From: Collinsella sp. OM04-5
Lineage (GTDB): Bacteria > Actinomycetota > Coriobacteriia > Coriobacteriales > Coriobacteriaceae
DNA length: 64,000 bases
Reading direction: 5' to 3'
Assembly: GCF_003439125.1 (NCBI RefSeq)
Contig: NZ_QSUU01000001.1
Span: forward strand, 1 to 64,000
The stretch's first letter is position 1. Each line of letters opens with the position of its first letter. Positions 25,529 to 32,511 of the stretch are shown piece by piece. Under the pieces are notes generated by a model, which ran no database searches, was not told where the DNA came from, and worked only from the letters and a program-made list of their open reading frames with translations. A program made the translations under genes and the position numbers.

Positions 25529-26341
25529 ATGTTGTTGTGTCCCGTTTGCCATGAGCCGTTGGTGGACGATGAGCGCGGTGCTGCATGCGCGGGCGGACAT
25601 CGGTTTGACCGTGCGCGCGAGGGCTATCTGTATCTGCTGCGCTCGTCCAAGAGCGGCGACTCCATGGGCGATCCCAAGTCGCAGGCGCGCAGTCGTCGCG
25701 ACTTTTTGAACCGCGGCTACTACGCGCCGTTGCGCGATGCGATGGTCGAGCTGGTGCGCGAGCAGGCGTCTGAGCGTGCGGCGTCTACGGGCGGCCCCAT
25801 GACCTTGCTCGATATTTGCTGTGGCGAGGGCTACTACACCAGCGCCATGGGTGCGGTGCCGGGCGTGGATGCTTATGGGTTCGACCTGGGCAAAGAGATG
25901 GTGCGTCTGGCCGCCAAGCGCGGCGATGCGACCTACTTCGTGGCCAACATGAAGGACATCCCCGTGGCCGATGGCACCTTCGATATGGTGACCGAGCTCT
26001 TTGCCCCCTTTAACGAGCGCGAGTTTGCCCGCGTGCTGGCGCCCGAGGGCTCGCTCTACACCGTGGTGCCGGGCGCCCGTCATCTCTTTGGGCTCAAGGA
26101 GGTGCTCTACGACACGCCGTACCTTAACGACGAGAAGCTGCCGAAGACGACCGAGCTCGAGTTGGTGGGAACGCAGCGGGTGTCTGCGAACATTACGCTC
26201 CAGACGCAGGCCGACATCGAGGCGGTGTTCCAGATGACGCCGTACTACTACCGCACGCGCCCTGCCGACAAAGAGCGCATGGCAAACCTGGACACCCTTC
26301 AGACCGATATCGACTTCATCATCGCCGAGTACCGCCACTAA
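25529..26341 (+). CDS. rlmA: 23S rRNA guanine N1-methyltransferase, RlmA-like
   Basis: The 270-residue protein has an N-terminal zinc-binding module (CPVCHEPL, then C-x-G-GHRFD) followed by the signature REGYLYLL and SMGDPKSQARSRRDFLNRGYYAPLRD, which aligns with E. coli RlmA. A SAM-binding domain begins at LLDICCGEGYYT. RlmA(I) methylates G745 and RlmA(II)/TlrB G748 of 23S rRNA in hairpin 35, near the macrolide site; which of the two this does cannot be read from sequence. AAGGAG precedes ATG 25529. It is followed by a repeat and a terminator. Confidence 0.85.
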   Translation: MLLCPVCHEPLVDDERGAACAGGHRFDRAREGYLYLLRSSKSGDSMGDPKSQARSRRDFLNRGYYAPLRDAMVELVREQASERAASTGGPMTLLDICCGEGYYTSAMGAVPGVDAYGFDLGKEMVRLAAKRGDATYFVANMKDIPVADGTFDMVTELFAPFNEREFARVLAPEGSLYTVVPGARHLFGLKEVLYDTPYLNDEKLPKTTELELVGTQRVSANITLQTQADIEAVFQMTPYYYRTRPADKERMANLDTLQTDIDFIIAEYRH

Positions 26342-26342
26342 C

Positions 26343-26391
26343 CTACCAAAAAGGGACAGGTTTATTTTGGCAGGTTTTATCTGGGCAAACG
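26343..26391. repeat. Half copy of palindromic repeat R2
   Basis: CTACCAAAAAGGGACAGGTT with the following ATTTTGGCAGG and TTTTATCTGGGCAAACG closely matches one half of the full-length element at 49873-49971 (read on its minus strand). Two to four differences are present. It begins 2 nt after the RlmA gene stop codon. Confidence 0.85.
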
Positions 26392-26392
26392 T

Positions 26393-26430
26393 AAAGGGCT
26401 GACCGCGGAGATGCGCGATCGGCCCTTTTT
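26393..26430 (+). terminator. Terminator after the RlmA-like gene
   Basis: AAAGGGC (26393-26399) pairs with GCCCTTT (26422-26428), with an inner CGCG/CGCG stem, and is followed by a short T-run. It is directly next to the R2 half repeat. Confidence 0.7.
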
Positions 26431-26466
26431 AGTTGCTTGGCTGCAGAGGCTATGAGAAGCGAGCGC

Positions 26467-26868
26467 TTACAGGCGGTCCTTGTTCTCGGCCTTGATGGCG
26501 TGCGCCTGCTGAACAAAGAACAGGTCGTACACCACGATGACAAAGGCGCCAAAGTTGATGGCGTCGCCGCCAAACGCGGGAAGCGTGAGCACCGCCTGGG
26601 CAAGCGTGGCGACTGCAGCAACGATACCGAGCTTAAACGCGCCGTCAACCTGCGAAGGCTTGTTGGCACCCTTGATGCCCGCAACGCCCGCGGCAAGATC
26701 GATGAGGCCCTTGGCGATAATCACGGCCGCGGCGAGCATGGCGTTCGATCCGTAGGTGGACTCGAACTTGCCGGTCGCGATGCCGGCGATTCCAATGACG
26801 AGACTGGCGATGCCCAGAACAAAATAAATCAGGGCAAGGATTTTGAGAGTCTTGCGAGTGAAGCTCAT
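26467..26868 (-). CDS. Small multi-pass membrane protein of unknown function
   Basis: The 133-residue protein has four hydrophobic helices: about 7-30 (LKILALIYFVLGIASLVIGIAG), 45-70, 75-100 and 100-120. The pattern of short four-helix proteins with Gly/Ala-rich segments resembles the DUF4064 kind, but I do not recognise a specific family with confidence. Start ATG 26868 is preferred to a longer frame because AAAGGACCAGCC precedes it. The C-terminus is charged (HAIKAENKDRL). No neighbour suggests a role. Confidence 0.7.
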   Translation of the reverse strand: MSFTRKTLKILALIYFVLGIASLVIGIAGIATGKFESTYGSNAMLAAAVIIAKGLIDLAAGVAGIKGANKPSQVDGAFKLGIVAAVATLAQAVLTLPAFGGDAINFGAFVIVVYDLFFVQQAHAIKAENKDRL

Positions 26869-27095
26869 GGCTGGTCCTTTCGATACGAGTACGCCAACCT
26901 GGCGCACCCTATGTGCTGCACATATGGTGAAGCACATTGTAGTTCAACGCGGCGATGCATGCGCCTGAAAGCGTCTCTTGCCTGCACGGTTCAACCTTTC
27001 AAAAAGGAAAGCTGGACGTAAGTCAAATCGATGGCAGCGCATGCGCGGCGCTGCGATGATGAGGCCATGGTAAGAGCTGGACCGAAGGAGGAGCC

Positions 27096-27239
27096 ATGAT
27101 GTACGGAGTCAAGCAAGTGGATGAGCCGCGGTCACTGGGAAGGCGCATGAGTGATTCTGTGATCGCTGCCGTGTGCACGGTATTGATGGCTGTGCTTTGC
27201 ATTGGGATGCTGTGGACCATGTCGCATGTGGGACAATAA
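27096..27239 (+). CDS. Small single-pass membrane peptide, 47 aa
   Basis: The frame encodes 47 residues: a polar, basic N-terminal part (GVKQVDEPRSLGRRMS) and one hydrophobic helix at about 22-42 (VIAAVCTVLMAVLCIGMLW). A strong Shine-Dalgarno, GAAGGAGG, lies about 5 nt before ATG 27096, supporting real translation. It stands 63 nt before the RsmJ-like gene in the same direction. No family is recognised. The helix with a positive N-terminal side fits an N-in orientation. Confidence 0.6.
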   Translation: MMYGVKQVDEPRSLGRRMSDSVIAAVCTVLMAVLCIGMLWTMSHVGQ

Positions 27240-27302
27240 CGGACGGTTGGGTGCCAACTGAGGTGGCGCTCACGTATTCGTTTTGCTTGCTAAGGAGTGT
27301 CC

Positions 27303-28007
27303 ATGGGCGTCGTCGATCCCTTTTCTGTTGCTCGGGCTGCTGGGCTCGAGCTCGTGCGGACGTCCGAGGGCCTTACGCTCACCGACGGCACGATGGAGTT
27401 GCGTGCCGATTTTGGCCGCATGCTTCCACGGCTCAAGCAGGGCCGTTTGCAGCAAGAGCTACTGGTTAAGGCCGCGCGCACAAAAGGCATCGAGCAGCCA
27501 TGGGCGATTGACGCCACGGCAGGCTTTGGCGAGGATTCGCTGCTGCTGGCGGCAGCGGGCTTTACCGTCGATCTGTATGAACAGGACTGCGTGATCGCGG
27601 CGCTCCTCAAGGATGCCTTGGACCGCGCGGCGGATGATCCGGCGCTTGCGACTGCCGTGGCGCGTATGCGCTTACATGCGGGCGAGGACAGCATTGCCGG
27701 CCTTCGCCATACGGCTGAGCTGGTCGAGCGCGGTGAGCTCGCGGCTCCCGACGTGGTGTATCTGGACCCCATGTTTCCCGAGCGCACCAAGAGCGCGGCG
27801 GTTAAAAAGAAGTTCCAGCTCTTGCACCATTTGGAGCAGCCGTGCGCCGATGAGGAGACGCTGGTCGAAGCTGCGCTTGCACCGCACCCGCGCAAGGTCG
27901 TTATCAAGCGGCCGGTGAAGGGGCCGCTGCTTGCCGGCGTTAAGCCGAGCTATCAGCTTGCGGGCAAGGCCGTCCGCTACGATGTTTTGGTGCCGCCGCG
28001 CCCGTAG
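27303..28007 (+). CDS. rsmJ: 16S rRNA guanine N2-methyltransferase, RsmJ-like
   Basis: The 234-residue SAM-dependent methyltransferase has motif I in DATAGFGEDSLLLAAAGF and the RsmJ catalytic-region signature VVYLDPMFPERTKSAAVKKKFQ. A closing VVIKRPVKGP follows, as in RsmJ (YhiQ), which methylates G1516 of 16S rRNA. Length is close to the family norm of about 250. Start ATG 27303 is preferred over GTG 27297 because AAGGAG lies 7 nt before it. The gene ends 67 nt before the convergent zinc-ribbon protein gene. Confidence 0.85.
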   Translation: MGVVDPFSVARAAGLELVRTSEGLTLTDGTMELRADFGRMLPRLKQGRLQQELLVKAARTKGIEQPWAIDATAGFGEDSLLLAAAGFTVDLYEQDCVIAALLKDALDRAADDPALATAVARMRLHAGEDSIAGLRHTAELVERGELAAPDVVYLDPMFPERTKSAAVKKKFQLLHHLEQPCADEETLVEAALAPHPRKVVIKRPVKGPLLAGVKPSYQLAGKAVRYDVLVPPRP

Positions 28008-28074
28008 TTTGCGTGCGATGGCCGGCGATGTGTCGGTGCCGCGCCGCTGCGTGAGTGTCGCGCCGATGCGGCGC

Positions 28075-28371
28075 CTATTTCCAAGGGTGCGACGTCAGGT
28101 GCCACCCGCCGCAGTATTCACATTTGTAGCAGGCCAAGCCACGTCGTCCACGGTTTTCGCAGTCGGCCATAACGGCCTCGGCCTCGGCGCGTGTGTCGTA
28201 GCGGTTTTTGCGCTCGCACGACTTGTAGCGCCAAGCCTCATCGCGCTCGGCGTCCAGGGCATCGCGGCGCTCGTCCTCGCGCGCAAACAGGTCGCTCATA
28301 TCGCCGCCGGTGGCAGCGCCCAAAAACTCGCTTTTGGCCTTTGACCAGGCGGCTCGCTTTTTGCTTCCCAT
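28075..28371 (-). CDS. Small protein with C-terminal zinc-ribbon-like CxxC
   Basis: The 98-residue protein has a basic N-terminus (GSKKRAAWSKAKSEF), a central acidic and helical part (FAREDERRDALDAERDEAW) and a C-terminal cluster with CYKCEYCGGWHLTSH, preceded by CERKNRY and DCENRG. Paired cysteines and histidines suggest a zinc knuckle that may bind nucleic acid; this is inference. ATG 28371 has AAGGAG only 3 nt before it, which is short; ATG 28404 is an in-frame alternative. It is divergent from the acetyltransferase gene. Confidence 0.6.
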   Translation of the reverse strand: MGSKKRAAWSKAKSEFLGAATGGDMSDLFAREDERRDALDAERDEAWRYKSCERKNRYDTRAEAEAVMADCENRGRRGLACYKCEYCGGWHLTSHPWK

Positions 28372-28447
28372 CCGCTCCTTGCCCTTTCCAAACGTTGGTA
28401 TCATTGCTCAATCAAAGTGATACCAATAAACGTGAGGTCGCCGCGTG

Positions 28448-28936
28448 ATGATCAGAAAAACCCTCGATACCGACATTCCCGCCGTCATGGCTATCTATGA
28501 CGCGGCCCGCGCCTTTATGCGCGCGCATGGCAACGCCACGCAGTGGCCCGAGGGCACGCCTTCGGCCGAGCAGCTGGCTGCCGATATTGCCGCTGGTGGC
28601 AGTTACGTGTGCGAAGTCGACGGCCGCGTGGTGGCGACGTTTGCCTTTTTACCGGGTCCGGACGAGTGCTATGACGTGATTGAGGACGGTCAATGGCGCA
28701 GCGACACTCCGTATGCCGTGCTGCATCGCGTGGCATCCGACGGCACCGTGCACGGTATCGCGGCGGCGATGTTTGCCTTTGCCAAGGAATGCGCCGACCA
28801 TCTGCGTATTGACACGCACGAGGACAACTTGCCCATGCAGGGCGCCATCGCCAAGGCGGGGTTCGAGCGTGTCGGTATCGTCTATGTGTCCGACGGCACG
28901 GCGCGTGTCGCGTTTGATTGGCTGCGCGAGGCGTAG
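28448..28936 (+). CDS. GNAT-family N-acetyltransferase
   Basis: The 162-residue protein has GNAT features: the N-terminal RKTLDTDIPAVMAIYDAARAFM, the strand VCEVDGRVVATFAF, the LHRVAS segment and the C-terminal THEDNLPMQGAIAKAGFERVGIVYV, which forms the acceptor strand pair. The Q/RxxGxG/A pyrophosphate-binding loop is weak here (GIAAAMF). It should transfer an acetyl group from acetyl-CoA to an amine; the substrate is unknown. It is followed by a strong bidirectional terminator. Confidence 0.8.
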   Translation: MIRKTLDTDIPAVMAIYDAARAFMRAHGNATQWPEGTPSAEQLAADIAAGGSYVCEVDGRVVATFAFLPGPDECYDVIEDGQWRSDTPYAVLHRVASDGTVHGIAAAMFAFAKECADHLRIDTHEDNLPMQGAIAKAGFERVGIVYVSDGTARVAFDWLREA

Positions 28937-28965
28937 GAGCCAAGGCACGTATCATCACCCAGCTC

Positions 28966-29167
28966 AAATAAAAAATGGCCCCGAGTGGGGCCATTTTTGG
29001 TAAAACGCGTCGTTGTGGGACTCGCATTGTTACCGCCCCAGATGAACCCGGGCAGACAAAAAGGGGAGGTGCCGGCTTTCGCAAGGCGCGAACCTACGAA
29101 AATCGCCGCGCGGCAACGCGGGGCGATGAGCTCGGTCGGGGGATAGGGCCCGCTTCGCCCACCGGCC
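28966..29167 (-). ncRNA. Candidate structured non-coding RNA, possibly 6S-like
   Basis: No gene fits this 306-nt gap. On the minus strand, a -10-like TACAAT (plus-strand 29173-29178) is followed, about 200 nt later, by a strong terminator (28971-28998), the layout of a free-standing small RNA. Within lie clear hairpins: ATCGCC...GGCGAT around CGCG-GCAA-CGCG, and CGGT...ACCG around GGGC...GCCC. The 5' part (GCGAAGCGGGCCC, ATCCCCCGACCGA) resembles the 5' side of the 6S RNA central bubble. Length (about 200 nt) also fits 6S. The alternative is a plus-strand leader of the GTPase gene behind it. No covariance search could be run. Confidence 0.4.
28971..28998. terminator. Bidirectional Rho-independent terminator
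   Basis: AAAAATGGCCCC (28971-28982), loop GAGT, GGGGCCATTTTT (28987-28998). The stem is perfect. It ends the acetyltransferase transcript in the plus direction and, in the minus direction, lies at the 3' end of the candidate structured RNA, with a six-T run. Confidence 0.9.
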
Positions 29168-29242
29168 CGTAAATTGTATCATCCAGTGTGGAGCGTGAAC
29201 GCCCGTTGCCGCGTGCGATGGGCTTGCAATAAGAGGAGAGCC

Positions 29243-31246
29243 ATGTCGAAGCAAGCGGTCGTTGGAATCTTGGCGCATGTCGATGCCGGCAAGACCACGT
29301 TGGCCGAGGCCATGCTGTTCAACGCGGGCCGCCTTCGCAAGCGTGGCCGCGTGGACGATGGCGATTCGCATCTGGACACTAACACGATCGAGCGCGAGCG
29401 CGGTATCACGATTTTCTCGTCGCAGGCCGTGCTCGACCACGGCGATACCCACGTCATGCTCGTGGATGCTCCCGGCCATGTCGATTTTTCTGCCGAGGCG
29501 GAGCGCACACTGCGTGCCCTGGACTACGCGATTCTGGTGGTGGGCGCCAACGATGGCGTGCAGGGGCACACCGAAACCCTGTGGCGCCTGCTTGCACGCT
29601 ATGACATCCCGACGTTCATCTTCATCAACAAGATCGATTTGGAGAATCCCGGCCGCGATGTTTTGCTGGCACAACTCGGGCAGCGTCTTTCCGAGGGCTG
29701 CCTGGATGCCAACGAGCTGCTGGCGGGCGCCGCCGTTCAGGAGGACGCTGCTGCGTTGGACGAAGCGGCGCTCGAGGAGTTTCTTGAAGCGGGTGAGCTT
29801 TCTGTCGCAACGCTGTCGCGCATGGTTGCCGAGCGCAAGCTCTTTCCCTGCTTTGCCGGCTCGGCGCTCAAGGACCAAGGCGTTGACGAGCTACTGGATG
29901 GTATATGCGCGCTGATGCGTGAGCAGGCGTGGCTCCCGGAGTTTGCCGCGCGCGTCTATCGTGTCAGCCGCGGGGATCGTGGCGAGCGCTTGGCTTGGGT
30001 TAAAGTGACCGGCGGCACGCTGCGCGCAAAACAGATGATCAGCGGGCATTCCAGTGCCGAGGCGTGGGAACAGAAGGTCGATCAGGTACGCATCTATAAC
30101 GGCGAGAAGTATGAGCTTGCCCAAGAAGTTGCTGCTGGCGGTATTTGCGCCGTGACGGGTCTTGCGCACGTTCGCCCAGGGGACGCCCTGGGCACGGAGC
30201 CCGCGGGCGATGCGCCCGTCATCGCTCCGGTCCTCACCTATACGGTGCTGCCGGGCGAACACGACGTTCATGCGGTGTTTAAAGCGCTGAGTGAGTTGGC
30301 GGACGAAGATCCCATGCTCGGCGTAAGCTGGAATACGCATCTTGAGCAGATCCATTTGCAGTTGATGGGCGCCGTGCAACTCGAGGTCGTGCAGCGGGTG
30401 TTGGCCGATCGCTTTGGCCTTTCGGTTGCGTTTGAGCCCGGCGGCATTCTCTATAAGGAGACTATTTCGCGGCCGGTCGAGGGTGTGGGCCACTTTGAGC
30501 CGCTGCGCCACTATGCCGAGGTGCATTTGCGCTTGGAGCCGTTGCCGGCGGGTTCGGGCGTGCAGTTTGGCACCGTCACCTCGACCGATGAGCTCGATCT
30601 TAACTGGCAGCGTTTGGCGCTCACCAACGCTATGGAGCGCGATCACCTGGGCGTGTTGACGGGCTCGCCCATCACCGATGTGCGCATTACGCTCACGGGC
30701 GGCCGCGCGCATGCCAAACACACCGAGGGCGGCGATTTTCGCCAGGCCACGTACCGCGCGATTCGCCAGGGTTTGATGCAGGCGCGCGAGGCCGGCGCGG
30801 CGGTGTTGTTGGAGCCGTGGTATCGCTTTGAGCTCGAGGTGCCGGGGGAGTGCGTGGGCCGGGCGCTTTCGGATGTCACGCGCATGGGCGCCGAGTACAA
30901 GCCGCCGGCGATGGCGGGCGACCGGGCGAAGCTTGTGGGTCGCGTGCCAGCATCCGAGGTACAGGATTATGCGCTGGAGGTGGCTGCCTACACGAGCGGC
31001 CGCGGACATCTGTACCTTGAGTTCGCCGGTTATGCGGCATGCCATGATGCCGAGCGCGTCATCGAGGCGGCCGCCTATGAGCCCGAGGCCGATCTGCCCA
31101 ACACGCCCGACTCGGTCTTTTGCGCCCACGGCGCCGGCTACACGGTCAAATGGTACGACGTACCCGCCGCGGCGCACGTAAAGGTCGATCCCGCCACTTT
31201 CCGCCCCTATCGCTCCGCCGACGCGGAATTTTTCGGCCACATGTGA
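29243..31246 (+). CDS. TetM-like translational GTPase (ribosomal-protection family)
   Basis: The 667-residue protein has G1 AHVDAGKTTLAEAMLFNAG, G2 region TIERERGITIF, G3 DAPGHVDFSAE and G4 NKIDLENPG, followed by EF-G-like domains II to V. Overall it belongs to the TetM/TetO/TetW group, which removes tetracycline from the ribosome. Length (about 640-667) fits. It stands alone with no mobilisation genes and shows host-like codon use, so it looks like a resident chromosomal member rather than a recent resistance gene; activity against tetracycline is not shown. AGAGGAG precedes ATG 29243. Its stop codon TGA lies inside the R3 palindrome at 31242-31270. Confidence 0.87.
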   Translation: MSKQAVVGILAHVDAGKTTLAEAMLFNAGRLRKRGRVDDGDSHLDTNTIERERGITIFSSQAVLDHGDTHVMLVDAPGHVDFSAEAERTLRALDYAILVVGANDGVQGHTETLWRLLARYDIPTFIFINKIDLENPGRDVLLAQLGQRLSEGCLDANELLAGAAVQEDAAALDEAALEEFLEAGELSVATLSRMVAERKLFPCFAGSALKDQGVDELLDGICALMREQAWLPEFAARVYRVSRGDRGERLAWVKVTGGTLRAKQMISGHSSAEAWEQKVDQVRIYNGEKYELAQEVAAGGICAVTGLAHVRPGDALGTEPAGDAPVIAPVLTYTVLPGEHDVHAVFKALSELADEDPMLGVSWNTHLEQIHLQLMGAVQLEVVQRVLADRFGLSVAFEPGGILYKETISRPVEGVGHFEPLRHYAEVHLRLEPLPAGSGVQFGTVTSTDELDLNWQRLALTNAMERDHLGVLTGSPITDVRITLTGGRAHAKHTEGGDFRQATYRAIRQGLMQAREAGAAVLLEPWYRFELEVPGECVGRALSDVTRMGAEYKPPAMAGDRAKLVGRVPASEVQDYALEVAAYTSGRGHLYLEFAGYAACHDAERVIEAAAYEPEADLPNTPDSVFCAHGAGYTVKWYDVPAAAHVKVDPATFRPYRSADAEFFGHM

Positions 31247-31270
31247 CAAAGGGACAGTCCCTTTGTCACA
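31242..31270 (+). repeat. Palindromic repeat R3, copy 1
   Basis: TGTGACAAAGGGA, loop CAG, TCCCTTTGTCACA; arms of 13 nt are perfect. The repeat supplies the TGA stop of the GTPase gene (31244-31246). Sister copies lie at 32459, 35010 and 38970. Confidence 0.95.
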
Positions 31271-31277
31271 TTGAGTT

Positions 31278-31304
31278 GGTATAACTCGGTATAAGTTGGT
31301 ATAA
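31278..31304 (+). promoter_or_regulatory. Three GGTATAA direct repeats at 10-bp spacing
   Basis: GGTATAA occurs at 31278, 31288 and 31298, one helical turn apart, 36-62 nt before the start of the AAA ATPase gene and directly after repeat R3. Such phased short repeats can be a protein-binding site or a promoter with AT-rich curvature. Function unknown. Confidence 0.6.
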
Positions 31305-31339
31305 CTATTACCAGCGTTTGCTAATCCGAGGAGGCCGAC

Positions 31340-32458
31340 ATGAACCCAAATCCCTTTAAGCCAACGGCTGGTAAACGACCTCCGATACTCATCGGTCGCG
31401 AGTCGGTCATCGAAGATTTTGAGGAAGGGCTCGATAACGGTGCCGGAGCGCCGGGCAGACTCATGCTCATTACAGGAAACCGCGGCTGTGGCAAAACAGT
31501 TCTCCTGCGGGAGCTGCAACGTCTGGCCAGTGAGCGCGGATGGGCGGTTGTCTCCGATTCCGCTTCGCTTGGCTTATGTGACCGCTTGGCCGACGCGCTT
31601 CGCTCGAATAAGCCCGTTGTGACGTCAATGGAGTTTGGCCCATCGTTTGGACGGATGTCGGTTGAGGCGGCGCGGGCAAAAGGCGAGACGTTGCGGGGGC
31701 TGGTCAACGAGCGTCTCAAGAAGCTCGGTCCAGGTAAGGGCATCCTGTTTGCGATTGACGAGGCTCAATCTGCGTCTATCGAGGAACTGGCGGCTCTCGC
31801 CGTTCTCTATCAGCAGGTGCTCGGAGATCAGGATGCTACGGGCTTGCCCGATAGCGAGCAACGCGGTCTTGCGCTGGTCTTTGCCGGCTTGCCCAGCATG
31901 GTTGACGATTTGCTCGAAGAGCCGAGCGTGACGTTTTTGCGGCGTGCCCAGCAGCGTACGTTGGGGGCGATTTCTTTGCCCCAGGTGCGTGATTCATATA
32001 TCCAGACGGTCGAATGTGCTGGCCTTTGCGTTGATGCAGGGACGGCGGGCCTTGCAGCGCACAAGAGCATGGGGCATCCCTATATGGTTCAGCTGGTGGG
32101 ATATTACATGTGGCGGTCTGCTGTCCGGCGTGGCTCGCAAGTCATTGAAAGGCGCGATGTCGAGGATGGCCATGCGGATGCCGTCTCCGAGTTCTACGAA
32201 GCGGTTGACGCGCCTCTGTATTACGGGCTGCGCAGTCCGCAGCGCCTCTTTATCGAGGCCATGGCGGTAGACGAGGGCAAGCCGACGCGCATGGCGGATA
32301 TCATTGAGCGCTGCGACCGTACCCAGAGTTGGGCGAGCAAATACCGCGCGAGCCTGATTCGCGAGCGCGTCATCGAGGCTGCCGGATACGGCCTCGTCCG
32401 GTTTAGCGTGCCTATGCTGGGCAAGTACATTCGCGATCACATTTTATGGCACGAGTAA
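31340..32458 (+). CDS. AAA-type ATPase of unknown role
   Basis: The 372-residue protein has a Walker A motif GNRGCGKTVL (about 43-52), a Walker B-like strand GILFAIDEAQSAS, a sensor-1-like LALVFAGLP and a winged-helix-like C-terminal part. It resembles the stand-alone ATP-binding proteins of the ORC1/ExeA/AAA_16 kind that often accompany mobile or defence genes. No partner is adjacent. AATCCGAGGAGGCC precedes ATG 31340. It is bracketed by R3 palindromes, one directly before its promoter region and one abutting its stop codon. Confidence 0.78.
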   Translation: MNPNPFKPTAGKRPPILIGRESVIEDFEEGLDNGAGAPGRLMLITGNRGCGKTVLLRELQRLASERGWAVVSDSASLGLCDRLADALRSNKPVVTSMEFGPSFGRMSVEAARAKGETLRGLVNERLKKLGPGKGILFAIDEAQSASIEELAALAVLYQQVLGDQDATGLPDSEQRGLALVFAGLPSMVDDLLEEPSVTFLRRAQQRTLGAISLPQVRDSYIQTVECAGLCVDAGTAGLAAHKSMGHPYMVQLVGYYMWRSAVRRGSQVIERRDVEDGHADAVSEFYEAVDAPLYYGLRSPQRLFIEAMAVDEGKPTRMADIIERCDRTQSWASKYRASLIRERVIEAAGYGLVRFSVPMLGKYIRDHILWHE

Positions 32459-32489
32459 TGTGACATGAGGGACTGTCCCTTTGTCACAT
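32459..32489 (-). repeat. Palindromic repeat R3, copy 2
   Basis: TGTGACATGAGGGA, CTG, TCCCTTTGTCACA. The left arm carries a small difference (ATG in place of AA), so pairing is imperfect. Loop CTG, not CAG, marks it as opposite in orientation to copy 1. It begins right after the TAA stop of the ATPase gene. Confidence 0.9.
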
Positions 32490-32511
32490 TCGATCAATAG
32501 GAAGGGGAGCG

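Noticed and set aside
28960..29172. Small plus-strand frame of 65 residues over the structured RNA region
   Set aside because: No ribosome-binding site, no domain and unnatural composition; the hairpins and terminator explain the sequence better.
29243..31246. Recently acquired tetracycline-resistance gene
   Set aside because: No mobilisation genes are adjacent and codon use matches the host, so it looks like a resident chromosomal member of the family.
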